NCBI GenBank assembly: GCA_000435675.1
Contig: FR895147.1
Location: 1 to 20,797, forward strand
Length of the DNA stretch: 20,797 bases
Source: Eggerthella sp. CAG:298
GTDB lineage: Bacteria > Actinomycetota > Coriobacteriia > Coriobacteriales > Eggerthellaceae
Direction: 5' to 3'
The translations under genes and the position numbers were made by a program. Position 1 is the stretch's first letter. Each line of letters opens with the position of its first letter. Of the stretch, positions 7,357 to 14,521 are shown in pieces. The notes under the pieces were generated by a model that had not been told where the DNA came from, searched no databases, and saw only the letters and a program-made list of their open reading frames with translations.

Positions 7357-7377
7357 CGAGGCGCCTTACGCGCCTCG
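7357..7377. terminator. GC-rich hairpin after efp, terminator or operator
   Basis: An 8-base-pair perfect stem (CGAGGCGC at 7357-7364 with GCGCCTCG at 7370-7377) encloses a 5-base loop. It lies 33 bases past the efp stop and directly upstream of the TATAAT at 7346-7351. On the minus strand it is followed by TGTCGTATAATGG, which has no T-run, so it is a weak intrinsic terminator at best. Its position over the -35 region makes an operator function equally possible. Confidence 0.4.
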
Positions 7378-7410
7378 CAATCAAAGGTATTTTCGTTATC
7401 GAAACAGAGA

Positions 7411-7971
7411 TTAGACGCGAGTAACATAGCGGCCATCGCGCGTATCGATGCGCAGGATATCGCCATTGTCGATGAACATGGGAACCTGGATGGTTGCGCC
7501 CGTTTCGAGCGTTGCGGGCTTCGTGCCACCCTGGACCGTATCGCCCTTGAAGCCCGGCTCGGTATCGGTGACCTCGAGCTCGACGAACATCTGCGGCTCG
7601 AGACCGATGAGCTCATCGCCCGCATACAGCAGCGTGACTTCGTCGTTCTCTTTGAGCCACTGTGAGGTATCGCCGACCACTTCAGCGTTGAGCGCGATCT
7701 GGTCGTAGGTGTTCGGATCCATGAAGTGATAATCCACGCCATCGTTGTAGAGGTACTGCATGACCTTCTTCTCAAGGCGAAGCGTCTCGAACTTCGTGCC
7801 GGAGTTGAAGGTGTAGTCGACCACGCGACCAGAACGGATATCGCGCAGCTTCGTGCGAACGAATGCGCCACCTTTACCTGGCTTCACATGCTGGAATTCA
7901 ATGATGACCCAGAGTTTGTCCTTATATTCGATGCACATTCCGTTACGGAAATCAGCGGTAGAAATTGCCAC
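7411..7971 (-). CDS. efp: elongation factor P
   Basis: Translation factor that binds between the P and E sites and relieves ribosome stalling at proline stretches. It has 186 residues, the normal length, with three beta-barrel domains. The tip of domain I reads HVKPGKGGAFVRTKLRD, placing a lysine (Lys33) at the residue that is modified in many bacteria; no modifying enzyme is encoded in this window. The C-terminal part ends GDILRIDTRDGRYVTRV, typical of the family. The start is GTG at 7971, supported by GAGG six bases before it. It follows the broken pepP-like gene by 32 bases, the usual pepP-efp order. The gap after it contains a hairpin and a new -10 element, so it probably closes its transcription unit. 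Confidence 0.97.
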   Translation of the reverse strand: MAISTADFRNGMCIEYKDKLWVIIEFQHVKPGKGGAFVRTKLRDIRSGRVVDYTFNSGTKFETLRLEKKVMQYLYNDGVDYHFMDPNTYDQIALNAEVVGDTSQWLKENDEVTLLYAGDELIGLEPQMFVELEVTDTEPGFKGDTVQGGTKPATLETGATIQVPMFIDNGDILRIDTRDGRYVTRV

Positions 7972-8003
7972 GGGGATCCTCGATTCTTACTCGTTATCTC
8001 TGC

Positions 8004-9252
8004 TTAGTGCGGCTCTATTATAACCATGTCATGGCTACTTTGGGTGATCACGTCATATCCTGTTTCGGTGACCACCCCAAAATCTTCAAGTCTCATGCCG
8101 AATTCAGCGGGAAGATAGATGCCCGGCTCGACCGTGAGCACCGCGCCGGCTGGCAGCGGCTTCGTATTTCGCGGCGAAAGTGCAGGGTCTTCGTGAATAT
8201 CGATGCCGAGGCTGTGCCCGAGCCCATGGCCCATCGTGTTGGCGAATCCCCCTTCAGCAAGCACCGCTTCAGCAAACTCGTGGATCTCTGCACCCGTCTT
8301 TCCAGAACGAAGCGCCGCTTCAGCAACCTCGTTGGCGCTTCTCATGGCTTCCCACGCACGGTACATCTTTTCGGTAGGCTCCCCCACGAACACCGTGCGC
8401 GTCATGTCGGAACAATAGCCACCGAAGCGAGCGCCGAAATCCATTACGATCGCGCTGCCTGGCTCAATGCGTGTGTCACCCGAAAGAGCATGCGGGCTTG
8501 CCGCGTGAGCACCTGTCGCGACGATCGTGGGAAATGCAAGCCCTTCAGCACCAGCATCGAGCATGAAGGTATCGAGCGCACGCTGAACTTGTGCTTCCGT
8601 CATGCCCGGCTCGATGAAATCAACGATGAACGCGAAGCCCGCATCGGTGATAGCCTGCGCCTTTCTCATGAGGGCGATCTCGAGAGCATCCTTGCTCGCA
8701 CGCAAACCTTCGATGAATCGCTCGCGCTCGACAAGCTCAGGAGAAGCTGATGCATCCACGAGCGCTTGGGTGAGCATATGGAACTCGCGCAAGGTGAGCG
8801 TATCTTCGATCGCAGCGCGCTGCTTGTTGCCGGACGTGCCCACAAGCAGGTGCGCAAGCCAATTCGCATGGCTCGTCCGCTCGAGAGACACCTGGATCTG
8901 CGAACCCTGCGCAGCCGCCTCGACCGCTTCGCCGTAACGCCAATCGCTGGGAATGATCGCCTCCTGCCGAATCGCTGTGAATGATCGCATCCTGCGGTGT
9001 GATGATGAGCGCATGCGCAGCCTCATCATCGAAGACGCCCTGGAAGGCGGTGACCCATTTGATGTTGGAAAGATCGCGAATGTAGACCGCATCGAGCTCG
9101 TTTTCGATCAGGAGTTCACGGATGCGCGCGATACGGCGCGCCGAAGCCTGCTTGCTCGCCAAAATCAAGCGTTCCCGTTCTTCGGGTGACAGCGCTTCAA
9201 TACCGAGCGCACTATCGAGCGGATCTCCTGGATGCATAGCGTCTTGTTTCAT
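8004..9252 (-). pseudogene. Xaa-Pro aminopeptidase (M24 family) interrupted by a frameshift
   Basis: Cytoplasmic metallopeptidase that removes N-terminal residues ahead of proline. The gene is in two frames. The first part (from ATG 9252) encodes the N-terminal domain up to ITPQDAIIHSD. The second resumes at PSDWRYGEAVEAAAQGS and runs to the stop at 8004. It contains the whole catalytic fold: metal-binding Asp residues in MDFGARFGGYCSDMTRT, His in MGHGLGHSLGIDIHE, Glu in LTVEPGIYLP and Glu in GMRLEDFGVV. The break coincides with an imperfect 28-bp tandem duplication at 8940-8995. Deleting one unit leaves 1221 bases, an intact frame of 406 codons plus stop. It lies 14 bases after aroB and 32 before efp. 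No later stop or lost motif is seen, so the damage is either recent or a sequencing/assembly error; internal re-initiation could still yield the catalytic domain. Confidence 0.85.
8940..8995. repeat. imperfect 28-bp tandem duplication within the pepP-like gene
   Basis: Two adjacent 28-base units (8940-8967 and 8968-8995) match at 25 of 28 positions, differing at 8941/8969, 8950/8978 and 8961/8989. The unit is not a multiple of three, so the extra copy shifts the reading frame. Each copy encodes a version of the same segment: AIIHSD in the copy translated first, AIIPSDW in the copy translated second. Confidence 0.9.
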
Positions 9253-9266
9253 GACGAGCGCCGCCT

Positions 9267-10364
9267 CTAAGCGATGCTCTGCTGCCAGGCGCGCAAATGT
9301 TCGAGCACGAAGCCAGGATCGAGACTGACGATCTCCCAGCTCCCCACATCGCGCGGCAAGACGAAACGAAGCGTATGCGAACGGACCTTCTTATCGGAGA
9401 ACATGCAGTCGAGCAGCTCTTCGGGATCGGCATGGAAATCGAGCGCTGGCAACTCGAGCGTGTCGAGCAGCTTGTCTTGCGTCTCTACGAATTCGAGCGA
9501 GGTGCCGAGCTTCGCTGCCGCAAGACGCGCCGCGAAGCGCATGCCTTCTGCAACCGCCGCACCATGGGAATAGACCCCATAGCCTGCGCATGTCTCGATC
9601 GCATGAGCGAGCGTGTGGCCATAGTTCAAACATTCGCGCACGCCCTTCGTCTCCTGCTCATCGGCAGCAACGACTTGTGCCTTGAACACCACGCTGCGCA
9701 CGACCGCTTCTTGCGTGATGTCCATATCACGCGCGGCGAGCGCGCCTGCATTATCGCAGAGCCAGAAGAAGAACTCATCCGAATCGATCACCGCCGATTT
9801 CGCGATCTCCGCGCAACCGCATGCCCATTCACGTTCAGGCAGCGTTGCAAGGGTTGCAAGATCAGCGCAGACGAGAAGCGGCTGGCAAAAGGTTCCGACC
9901 AGGTTCTTCCCTGCCTCAAGGTTGATGGCGGTCTTGCCTCCGACCGAAGAATCGACCATGGAAAGCAAGGTGGTGGGAACCTGCACAACAGGCAGACCGC
10001 GCATGAACGTCGAGCCCGTGAAGCCCGCAAGATCGCCCACGACCCCTCCTCCGAGCGCAATGATGAGCGAATCGCGATTGAGCTTGCAATCGGCCATCGC
10101 GTTCCAGATCTCGGCGGCACAATCGATCGATTTCGCGTCCTCGCCAGCAGGGACCGTAAGCACGAACGTGCGATAGGATGCCGCTTCGAGCGAGGCTTTC
10201 ACAGGCTTAAGGTAATGCGGCGCAACGATCGCATCGGTGATGATGAGCGCCTGGGGATTCTCGTCGAGCGCGCGAAGCGCGGCACCGAGCCCCTCGATCG
10301 CTCCCGCAGCAATGCGCACGTCGTAGGGCTTATGACCCGCGATATCGACGATGACCTTACTCAT
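9267..10364 (-). CDS. aroB: 3-dehydroquinate synthase
   Basis: Second enzyme of the shikimate pathway, converting DAHP to 3-dehydroquinate with NAD and a divalent metal, in the cytoplasm. It has 365 residues, the usual length. The NAD-binding stretch is ALGGGVVGDLAGFTGSTFMRG, followed by QVPTTLLSMVDSSVGGKTAINL. Metal ligands lie in the region ending LNYGHTLAHAIE, with a later histidine in YSHGAAVAEGM. The ATG at 10364 lies inside the end of aroK, an 8-base overlap (ATGAGTAA), with AAGAAG upstream as ribosome site, so coupling is expected. With aroC and aroK it supplies three shikimate-pathway enzymes; the remaining steps are encoded elsewhere. Confidence 0.97.
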   Translation of the reverse strand: MSKVIVDIAGHKPYDVRIAAGAIEGLGAALRALDENPQALIITDAIVAPHYLKPVKASLEAASYRTFVLTVPAGEDAKSIDCAAEIWNAMADCKLNRDSLIIALGGGVVGDLAGFTGSTFMRGLPVVQVPTTLLSMVDSSVGGKTAINLEAGKNLVGTFCQPLLVCADLATLATLPEREWACGCAEIAKSAVIDSDEFFFWLCDNAGALAARDMDITQEAVVRSVVFKAQVVAADEQETKGVRECLNYGHTLAHAIETCAGYGVYSHGAAVAEGMRFAARLAAAKLGTSLEFVETQDKLLDTLELPALDFHADPEELLDCMFSDKKVRSHTLRFVLPRDVGSWEIVSLDPGFVLEHLRAWQQSIA

Positions 10365-10929
10365 GGGCTTCTTCTTTGATCATGATGCCTTCAGCGAGCA
10401 GCTGCTCTGCGATCTCGCGAGCAAGATCGATTATCTCGCGCCCTTCGGTATCGATCGCATAATGCGCTGCAGCCTCATATTGCGGGATGCGCTCGACGAT
10501 GGTCTTGCGCGCAGTTTCCAAGTTCTTGAACATCGGGCGTGAATCGGTATTGGGGATACGACGCGCCGCTTCATCGGCCGTGACCTGCAGATACACCACA
10601 TAACCAGCATCACGCATGATCTCGGCATTTTCCGCACGCTTCGTGACCACGCCACCACCGCAGCCGATCAAGCGCGGCGAACGCTGGGAGAGATCGCGCA
10701 GAACGTCCGTTTCGATATCGCGGAACGCCTCTTCCCCATCTTCAGCGAAGATGTCAGCGATGATGCGGTCTTCGCGCAGTTCAAGATATTCATCCGCATC
10801 GATCGAAGCGAGGCCGTATTGGACCGCAAGCTGCTGAGAGACGCTCGTTTTGCCCGCGCCCATGAACCCGATGAAGAATACGGGTTTGGTAAGACGATAA
10901 CCGCCTGCAGGGATAGCATTGTCACTCAT
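10357..10929 (-). CDS. aroK: shikimate kinase
   Basis: Phosphorylates shikimate to shikimate 3-phosphate with ATP. It has 190 residues from the chosen ATG at 10929. Walker A is GFMGAGKTS (about 21-29), followed by DADEYLELR for substrate and Mg binding, the GCGGGVV shikimate-binding loop, and the lid arginine in DSRPMF. The frame is open further upstream, but only 10929 has a matching ribosome site (AGAGGACCTT) and agrees with the family start. The start is 106 bases after the aroC stop. Its last codons (EEAHE) overlap the aroB start. Confidence 0.95.
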   Translation of the reverse strand: MSDNAIPAGGYRLTKPVFFIGFMGAGKTSVSQQLAVQYGLASIDADEYLELREDRIIADIFAEDGEEAFRDIETDVLRDLSQRSPRLIGCGGGVVTKRAENAEIMRDAGYVVYLQVTADEAARRIPNTDSRPMFKNLETARKTIVERIPQYEAAAHYAIDTEGREIIDLAREIAEQLLAEGIMIKEEAHE

Positions 10930-11035
10930 AAGGTCCTCTTTCTCTCTGAATGCTCGCGTTTTTCTTCGATGGGATGAGAATCGCCAGTGCGCCTGCACCT
11001 CTTTGCCGCAAACGCATCTGCACGATGTTTTAAAC

Positions 11036-12208
11036 TTAGCGCGACATGGTCTTGATGCGCTTCTTGAACGATTCGATGTTCGCCTTGATATCGGTCATGT
11101 TGTCGGAGCCGAATTTGTCGAGGTACGCCTGCGCGATGACGAACGCGACCTCAGCTTCAGCAACCACCGAAGCAGCGGGTACCGCGCATACATCGCTTCG
11201 TTCGGTGGAGGCCTTATTCACTTCGAGCGTATCGATATTGACCGTATTGAGCGGATCGATCTGCGTAGGGATCGGCTTCATGGCGGCCGTCATGATGAGC
11301 GGCATGCCCGTGGTCATGCCCCCTTCCAAGCCTCCAGCACGGTTCGTCCTGCGCATGAAGCCCTTCTTCTTATCGAGATAGATCTCGTCATGCGCTTCAT
11401 GGCCGAGCACCTCGGCATTCTTGAACCCGATGCCGAACTCAACGCCTTTGATGGCAGGGATCGAGAACAGAGCACCACCGAGCTTCGAGGTAAGGCGGTT
11501 TCGCGCTTCTTCGAATCCGCCAAGTGCGGGCAAGAGTCCGTTGACCACTACCCTAAAGGTGCCGCCCAAGCTCTGTCCGAGCTCTTTCGCTTCATCGATG
11601 CGGGCTTTCATGGCTTCGGTCGCCTCTTCATCGGGACAGCGCAGCTCGCTCATCTCGATGGCCAGCGGTCGATAGTCGGCCGCATCGCGCATAGGGTCTT
11701 CCTCGATCATGCCTACACCGCCGATGGAAACGACATAGGAATAAACCTCCACGCCCACTTCAGCCAAGAATTCACGGGCGATGCCCGAAGCTGCAACGCG
11801 AATAGCGGTCTCGCGTGCGCTCGAACGTTCGAGGATATTGCGGCAATCGGTCTGGTCGTTCTTGAGCACACCCAGAAGATCGGCATGTCCGGGGCGCGGC
11901 GTGACCTCGCGCACAAGATCTGCTGGCGCATCACCGAATACCGCCATGCGGTCGGTCCAGTTCTCCCAATCGTCGTTCTTGATCGAAAGGCACACGGGGC
12001 TTCCGAGCGTTTTGCCGAAGCGAACGCCCGACAGGACCTGAACACGATCCTTCTCGATCTTCTGCCTTCCTCCGCGACCGTATCCGCCTTGACGCCGAGC
12101 GAGATCGGAATTGATGTTCTTTTCCGAGATCGAAAGCCCTGCAGGCACTCCGGTAACGATAGCCGTTAAGGCAGGACCATGGCTTTCACCAGCAGATACG
12201 TATTCCAT
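11036..12208 (-). CDS. aroC: chorismate synthase
   Basis: Final shikimate-pathway enzyme: it eliminates phosphate from EPSP to give chorismate and needs reduced FMN. It has 390 residues, the longer form common in Gram-positive and actinobacterial proteins. The start MEYVSAGESHGPALTAIVTG is the first signature. RRQGGYGRGGRQKIEKDRV binds FMN and phosphate. VTPRPGHADLLG and the C-terminal NRAGGLEGGMTTGMPL with ERSDVCAVPAASVV complete the conserved set. The ATG at 12208 follows AAAAGGACGATT, a good ribosome site. An extended -10 element upstream (12270-12278) suggests aroC heads its own transcript, feeding aroK and aroB and possibly pepP and efp. Confidence 0.97.
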   Translation of the reverse strand: MEYVSAGESHGPALTAIVTGVPAGLSISEKNINSDLARRQGGYGRGGRQKIEKDRVQVLSGVRFGKTLGSPVCLSIKNDDWENWTDRMAVFGDAPADLVREVTPRPGHADLLGVLKNDQTDCRNILERSSARETAIRVAASGIAREFLAEVGVEVYSYVVSIGGVGMIEEDPMRDAADYRPLAIEMSELRCPDEEATEAMKARIDEAKELGQSLGGTFRVVVNGLLPALGGFEEARNRLTSKLGGALFSIPAIKGVEFGIGFKNAEVLGHEAHDEIYLDKKKGFMRRTNRAGGLEGGMTTGMPLIMTAAMKPIPTQIDPLNTVNIDTLEVNKASTERSDVCAVPAASVVAEAEVAFVIAQAYLDKFGSDNMTDIKANIESFKKRIKTMSR

Positions 12209-12269
12209 AATCGTCCTTTTTCATGAGGTTCTCTTGGTCCTGCAGAAGCAAGACCTTCATTGGTTTTTT

Positions 12270-12278
12270 ATTCTATCA
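12270..12278 (-). promoter_or_regulatory. extended -10 promoter candidate for aroC
   Basis: The minus strand reads TGATAGAAT, matching the TGnTAnnnT extended -10 form, in the 119-base gap before aroC. RNA would start near 12263, giving a leader of about 55 bases. No -35 consensus is seen, which extended -10 promoters can tolerate. A small perfect dyad covers the -35 region. Confidence 0.5.
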
Positions 12279-12287
12279 AAACCCCTG

Positions 12288-12321
12288 ATTTCCCTGCGAG
12301 GAAATTAGCGCATGCGCGCTA
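12288..12321. terminator. two adjacent hairpins after yqeG
   Basis: Two dyads lie back to back: ATTTCC (12288-12293) with GGAAAT (12300-12305) around 6 bases, and TAGCGC (12306-12311) with GCGCTA (12316-12321) around 4 bases. They start 6 bases past the yqeG stop codon. Neither is followed by a T-run on the minus strand. They may end the alaS-to-yqeG transcript weakly, or the AT-rich dyad may be an operator over the aroC -35 region. Confidence 0.35.
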
Positions 12322-12327
12322 CCTCCA

Positions 12328-12882
12328 TCATTCGCCCTCGCGCGATGAAGAAACCGCGTTCGCCCGGTCATCTTGCAGGCAGATGCCGCTCTGGGGCGCA
12401 GGTTCCTTCAAGAAGAGTCCTTCGACCTTGCGCACCAGCTGAGTATGCTTCAGGTCGACATCCACGAGCGGCGCGACCAAGTAAGCAGGCATGCCGATGA
12501 GATGTGCGCCCACCACATCGGTGAAGAGCTGGTCGCCCACCATAACGGAGTCTTCCACACTGCCCCCGACCAGTTCGAGCGCACGTTTGAATCCACTGCC
12601 AAGAGGCTTCATCGCCTTTGCCACGATGGGGATGTCGAGCTCACGCGCAACCGCAAACACGTTCTCATGGAAGTTATTGCTCAGGATGCAGGGTTTGATG
12701 CCTTTTTGCTGCACGTGCGTAAGCCATGCTCGAACCTCAAGTGGCACTTCGTCGTTATCGCGTCGGCGAAGCGTGTTATCGAGATCGAGCAGTACGTGCG
12801 TGAGGTGCAAACGCAGAAGGTCCCATTCCGCATCGATCGCTGCGACCGACGAAAACTGCTTTTCAGGCGCGAATAGCCCCAC
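12328..12882 (-). CDS. yqeG: YqeG-family HAD IIIA phosphatase
   Basis: Predicted HAD-superfamily hydrolase of 184 residues, acting in the cytoplasm on an unknown phosphate ester. Motif I is LLDLDNTLRRRD (about 31-42, nucleophile Asp in DLDNT). Motif II is CILSNNFHE, the lysine is in AKAMKPLGSGF, and the acidic motif is MVGDQLFTDVVGA. This set defines the YqeG family. The start is GTG at 12882, with GAGG about seven bases upstream, 27 bases after mltG. In Firmicutes yqeG lies beside yqeH and aroE; here the next genes downstream are aroC, aroK and aroB, a different link to the shikimate pathway. Confidence 0.92.
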   Translation of the reverse strand: MGLFAPEKQFSSVAAIDAEWDLLRLHLTHVLLDLDNTLRRRDNDEVPLEVRAWLTHVQQKGIKPCILSNNFHENVFAVARELDIPIVAKAMKPLGSGFKRALELVGGSVEDSVMVGDQLFTDVVGAHLIGMPAYLVAPLVDVDLKHTQLVRKVEGLFLKEPAPQSGICLQDDRANAVSSSREGE

Positions 12883-12909
12883 ACGTTCCCTCTCTATATG
12901 AGCGCTGCT

Positions 12910-14043
12910 CTATGAAGCAATCGCCTGCTGATGCTCTTCATAGGTCTTGCTGAAGAAATAATCCAGCCCACCCTGGCCGTTGTCTTTGAAATAGAAATAG
13001 AGGTAGTCGGTCTGGTCAGGATCGCAAGCTGCCTCGAGCGCTGCAAGGCACGGCGAACAGATGGGTCCTGGAGGCAATCCCTTGTTCAAATAGGTGTTGA
13101 ACGGGCCTTCCTTCTGCAGATCCTCGGGCTTCGGGTCGCCCCCGATCACGTAGGCCGTAGTGGCATCGGACTGCAATGCCATATCGATCGCAAGGCGGTT
13201 GTAGAACACCGAAGCAACCGCTTTCTTGTTATCCGCTGCAGCTTCACGTTCGATGATCGAAGCGAGGATGAGCACCTCGTAATCGCTGAGCCCTTCATCG
13301 TGCGGATAGGTGTAGTTGAGCTGCTTGACCTCTTGTTCGTACTGCGTGAGCATCTGAGCGACCACATCATCGGCATTGGCACCTGCGATGATCTCGTAGG
13401 TCTTAGGGAACAAGAAACCCTCGAGTGAATTGTTATAAGCATCCTTCACGAAGCTAAAACGATCGGAGAAGCGTGACGCATCCTGTGCAGCCGCAAGGAA
13501 ATCCGCTTCACTGATCGAACCCGCATATGCCTCCGAAACAGCATGCGCTGTTTGTTTGATCGTGTAGCCTTCGGGTATCACATAGCTGTTATCTGCCTGG
13601 TTCGGACCAGCTTCAAGATGTTCGACCACTTCAGAGAGCGGCGTGCCTCCATTGAACACGTAGATGCCGGTCTTGAGCGAAGAACCATAGCCTTTTTGGG
13701 ATACCTCATTGCTGAAGGCTTTCTTGTTCTCGATGATGCCAGCATCGTAGAGGATCGTGGCGATGTCTTGGGTCGTAGAACCATCAGGGATCTCGATGCG
13801 CGCCTGCTGATCGCTCGGGAGCATGTTCGGGTTCTTATCGCAAGAGCCCATGCAGTTCACCAGCCCGAAGATCACGATGATGGCGAGCACCACAGCAGCG
13901 ATGCCGATATAGAGTGGCTTCTTCGAACGACGCGGCTCGATGAGCGACGTGTCATATTTGCTGAACTGGCGCTCCCCTCGTGCATGCGCTGCACGGGCAG
14001 CATGGGTGGGTTTGCGAGAATACGTAACCTTACGACGAAACAC
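12910..14043 (-). CDS. mltG: endolytic murein transglycosylase MltG (YceG-like)
   Basis: Membrane-anchored lytic transglycosylase that cuts nascent glycan strands and sets their length. It has 377 residues: a basic cytoplasmic N-terminus of about 42 residues, one transmembrane helix at about 43-63, a LysM-like region (PDGSTTQDIATILYDAGII), and the YceG catalytic domain with ILASIIEREAA, where Glu265 aligns with the catalytic glutamate of the family. The C-terminal PEDLQKEGPFNTYLNKGLPPGPICSP block is strongly conserved. Two cysteines (64 and 68) follow the helix; they do not form a lipobox at a cleavable signal. The start is GTG at 14043, preceded by AAAGG seven bases upstream. It lies 22 bases after ruvX, the usual ruvX-mltG order. 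Confidence 0.95.
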   Translation of the reverse strand: MFRRKVTYSRKPTHAARAAHARGERQFSKYDTSLIEPRRSKKPLYIGIAAVVLAIIVIFGLVNCMGSCDKNPNMLPSDQQARIEIPDGSTTQDIATILYDAGIIENKKAFSNEVSQKGYGSSLKTGIYVFNGGTPLSEVVEHLEAGPNQADNSYVIPEGYTIKQTAHAVSEAYAGSISEADFLAAAQDASRFSDRFSFVKDAYNNSLEGFLFPKTYEIIAGANADDVVAQMLTQYEQEVKQLNYTYPHDEGLSDYEVLILASIIEREAAADNKKAVASVFYNRLAIDMALQSDATTAYVIGGDPKPEDLQKEGPFNTYLNKGLPPGPICSPCLAALEAACDPDQTDYLYFYFKDNGQGGLDYFFSKTYEEHQQAIAS

Positions 14044-14065
14044 TCAAATACCTTTCGCAGTGCGT

Positions 14066-14476
14066 TCAGTGACGGGCGTCGAGCCACGATTGCAAGAAGA
14101 TCGAAGCTGCGATCATATCAACCTTACCACGCATCGACTTTTCGGAGTGGCCGCCTTCGCGGAGCGCACGTTTTGCTTCGGCAGAACTCAAACGCTCATC
14201 GCAGAATTCGAGCGGCAGATCGAGCGTTTTCGCTATGCGAACTGCTTGTTCTTCGATACGTTGCGCTTGAGGACCCTTTTCGCCGTTCAAGGACAGAGGC
14301 AAACCCGAAAGGAGCAATTCTGGCTCCCAATCTTCGACCACACGACGAAACGAAGAAGCGTTCGCGAGCACCTCTTGAGTAGGAAGCACGCAAACGGGAC
14401 TCGCGATACGCCCTTGGGAATCGCTCACCGCGATACCGCAACGCACTTCCCCGATATCGAGCGCCATGACCCTCAC
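14066..14476 (-). CDS. ruvX: YqgF/RuvX family putative Holliday junction resolvase
   Basis: RNase H-fold nuclease of 136 residues, related to pre-16S rRNA processing or Holliday junction resolution depending on the organism. Conserved acidic positions are in ALDIGEVRCGIAVSD, ELLLSGLPLSLNGEKG, EFCDERLSSAEA and KVDMIAASIFLQSWL, so the active site appears complete. The first motif reads GEVRCG rather than the common GxKRIG. I prefer GTG at 14476, with AGGTG about five bases upstream. ATG at 14468 has only a badly spaced GAGG. It follows alaS by 45 bases; in many Firmicutes an ireB gene lies between them and is missing here. Confidence 0.93.
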   Translation of the reverse strand: MRVMALDIGEVRCGIAVSDSQGRIASPVCVLPTQEVLANASSFRRVVEDWEPELLLSGLPLSLNGEKGPQAQRIEEQAVRIAKTLDLPLEFCDERLSSAEAKRALREGGHSEKSMRGKVDMIAASIFLQSWLDARH

Positions 14477-14521
14477 GCGAGCACCTGAAGCGGCCTCTGT
14501 GCGGAAATCTTTCGCATGAGC

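Noticed and set aside
8940..8995. Programmed ribosomal frameshift in the pepP-like gene
   Set aside because: No slippery heptamer or downstream pseudoknot is evident, and the shift is fully explained by the 28-bp tandem duplication.
8940..8995. CRISPR-like or phase-variable repeat array
   Set aside because: There are only two abutting imperfect copies, no spacers, and the three mismatches would hinder frequent slippage.
9297..10379. 360-codon plus-strand open frame opposite aroB
   Set aside because: Antisense shadow of aroB, same reasoning.
10930..11035. Small gene or RNA between aroC and aroK
   Set aside because: The 106-base gap shows no start with a ribosome site other than that of aroK and no strong hairpin.
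10919..12169. 416-codon plus-strand open frame opposite aroC
   Set aside because: Antisense shadow of aroC with biased composition and no recognisable domain.
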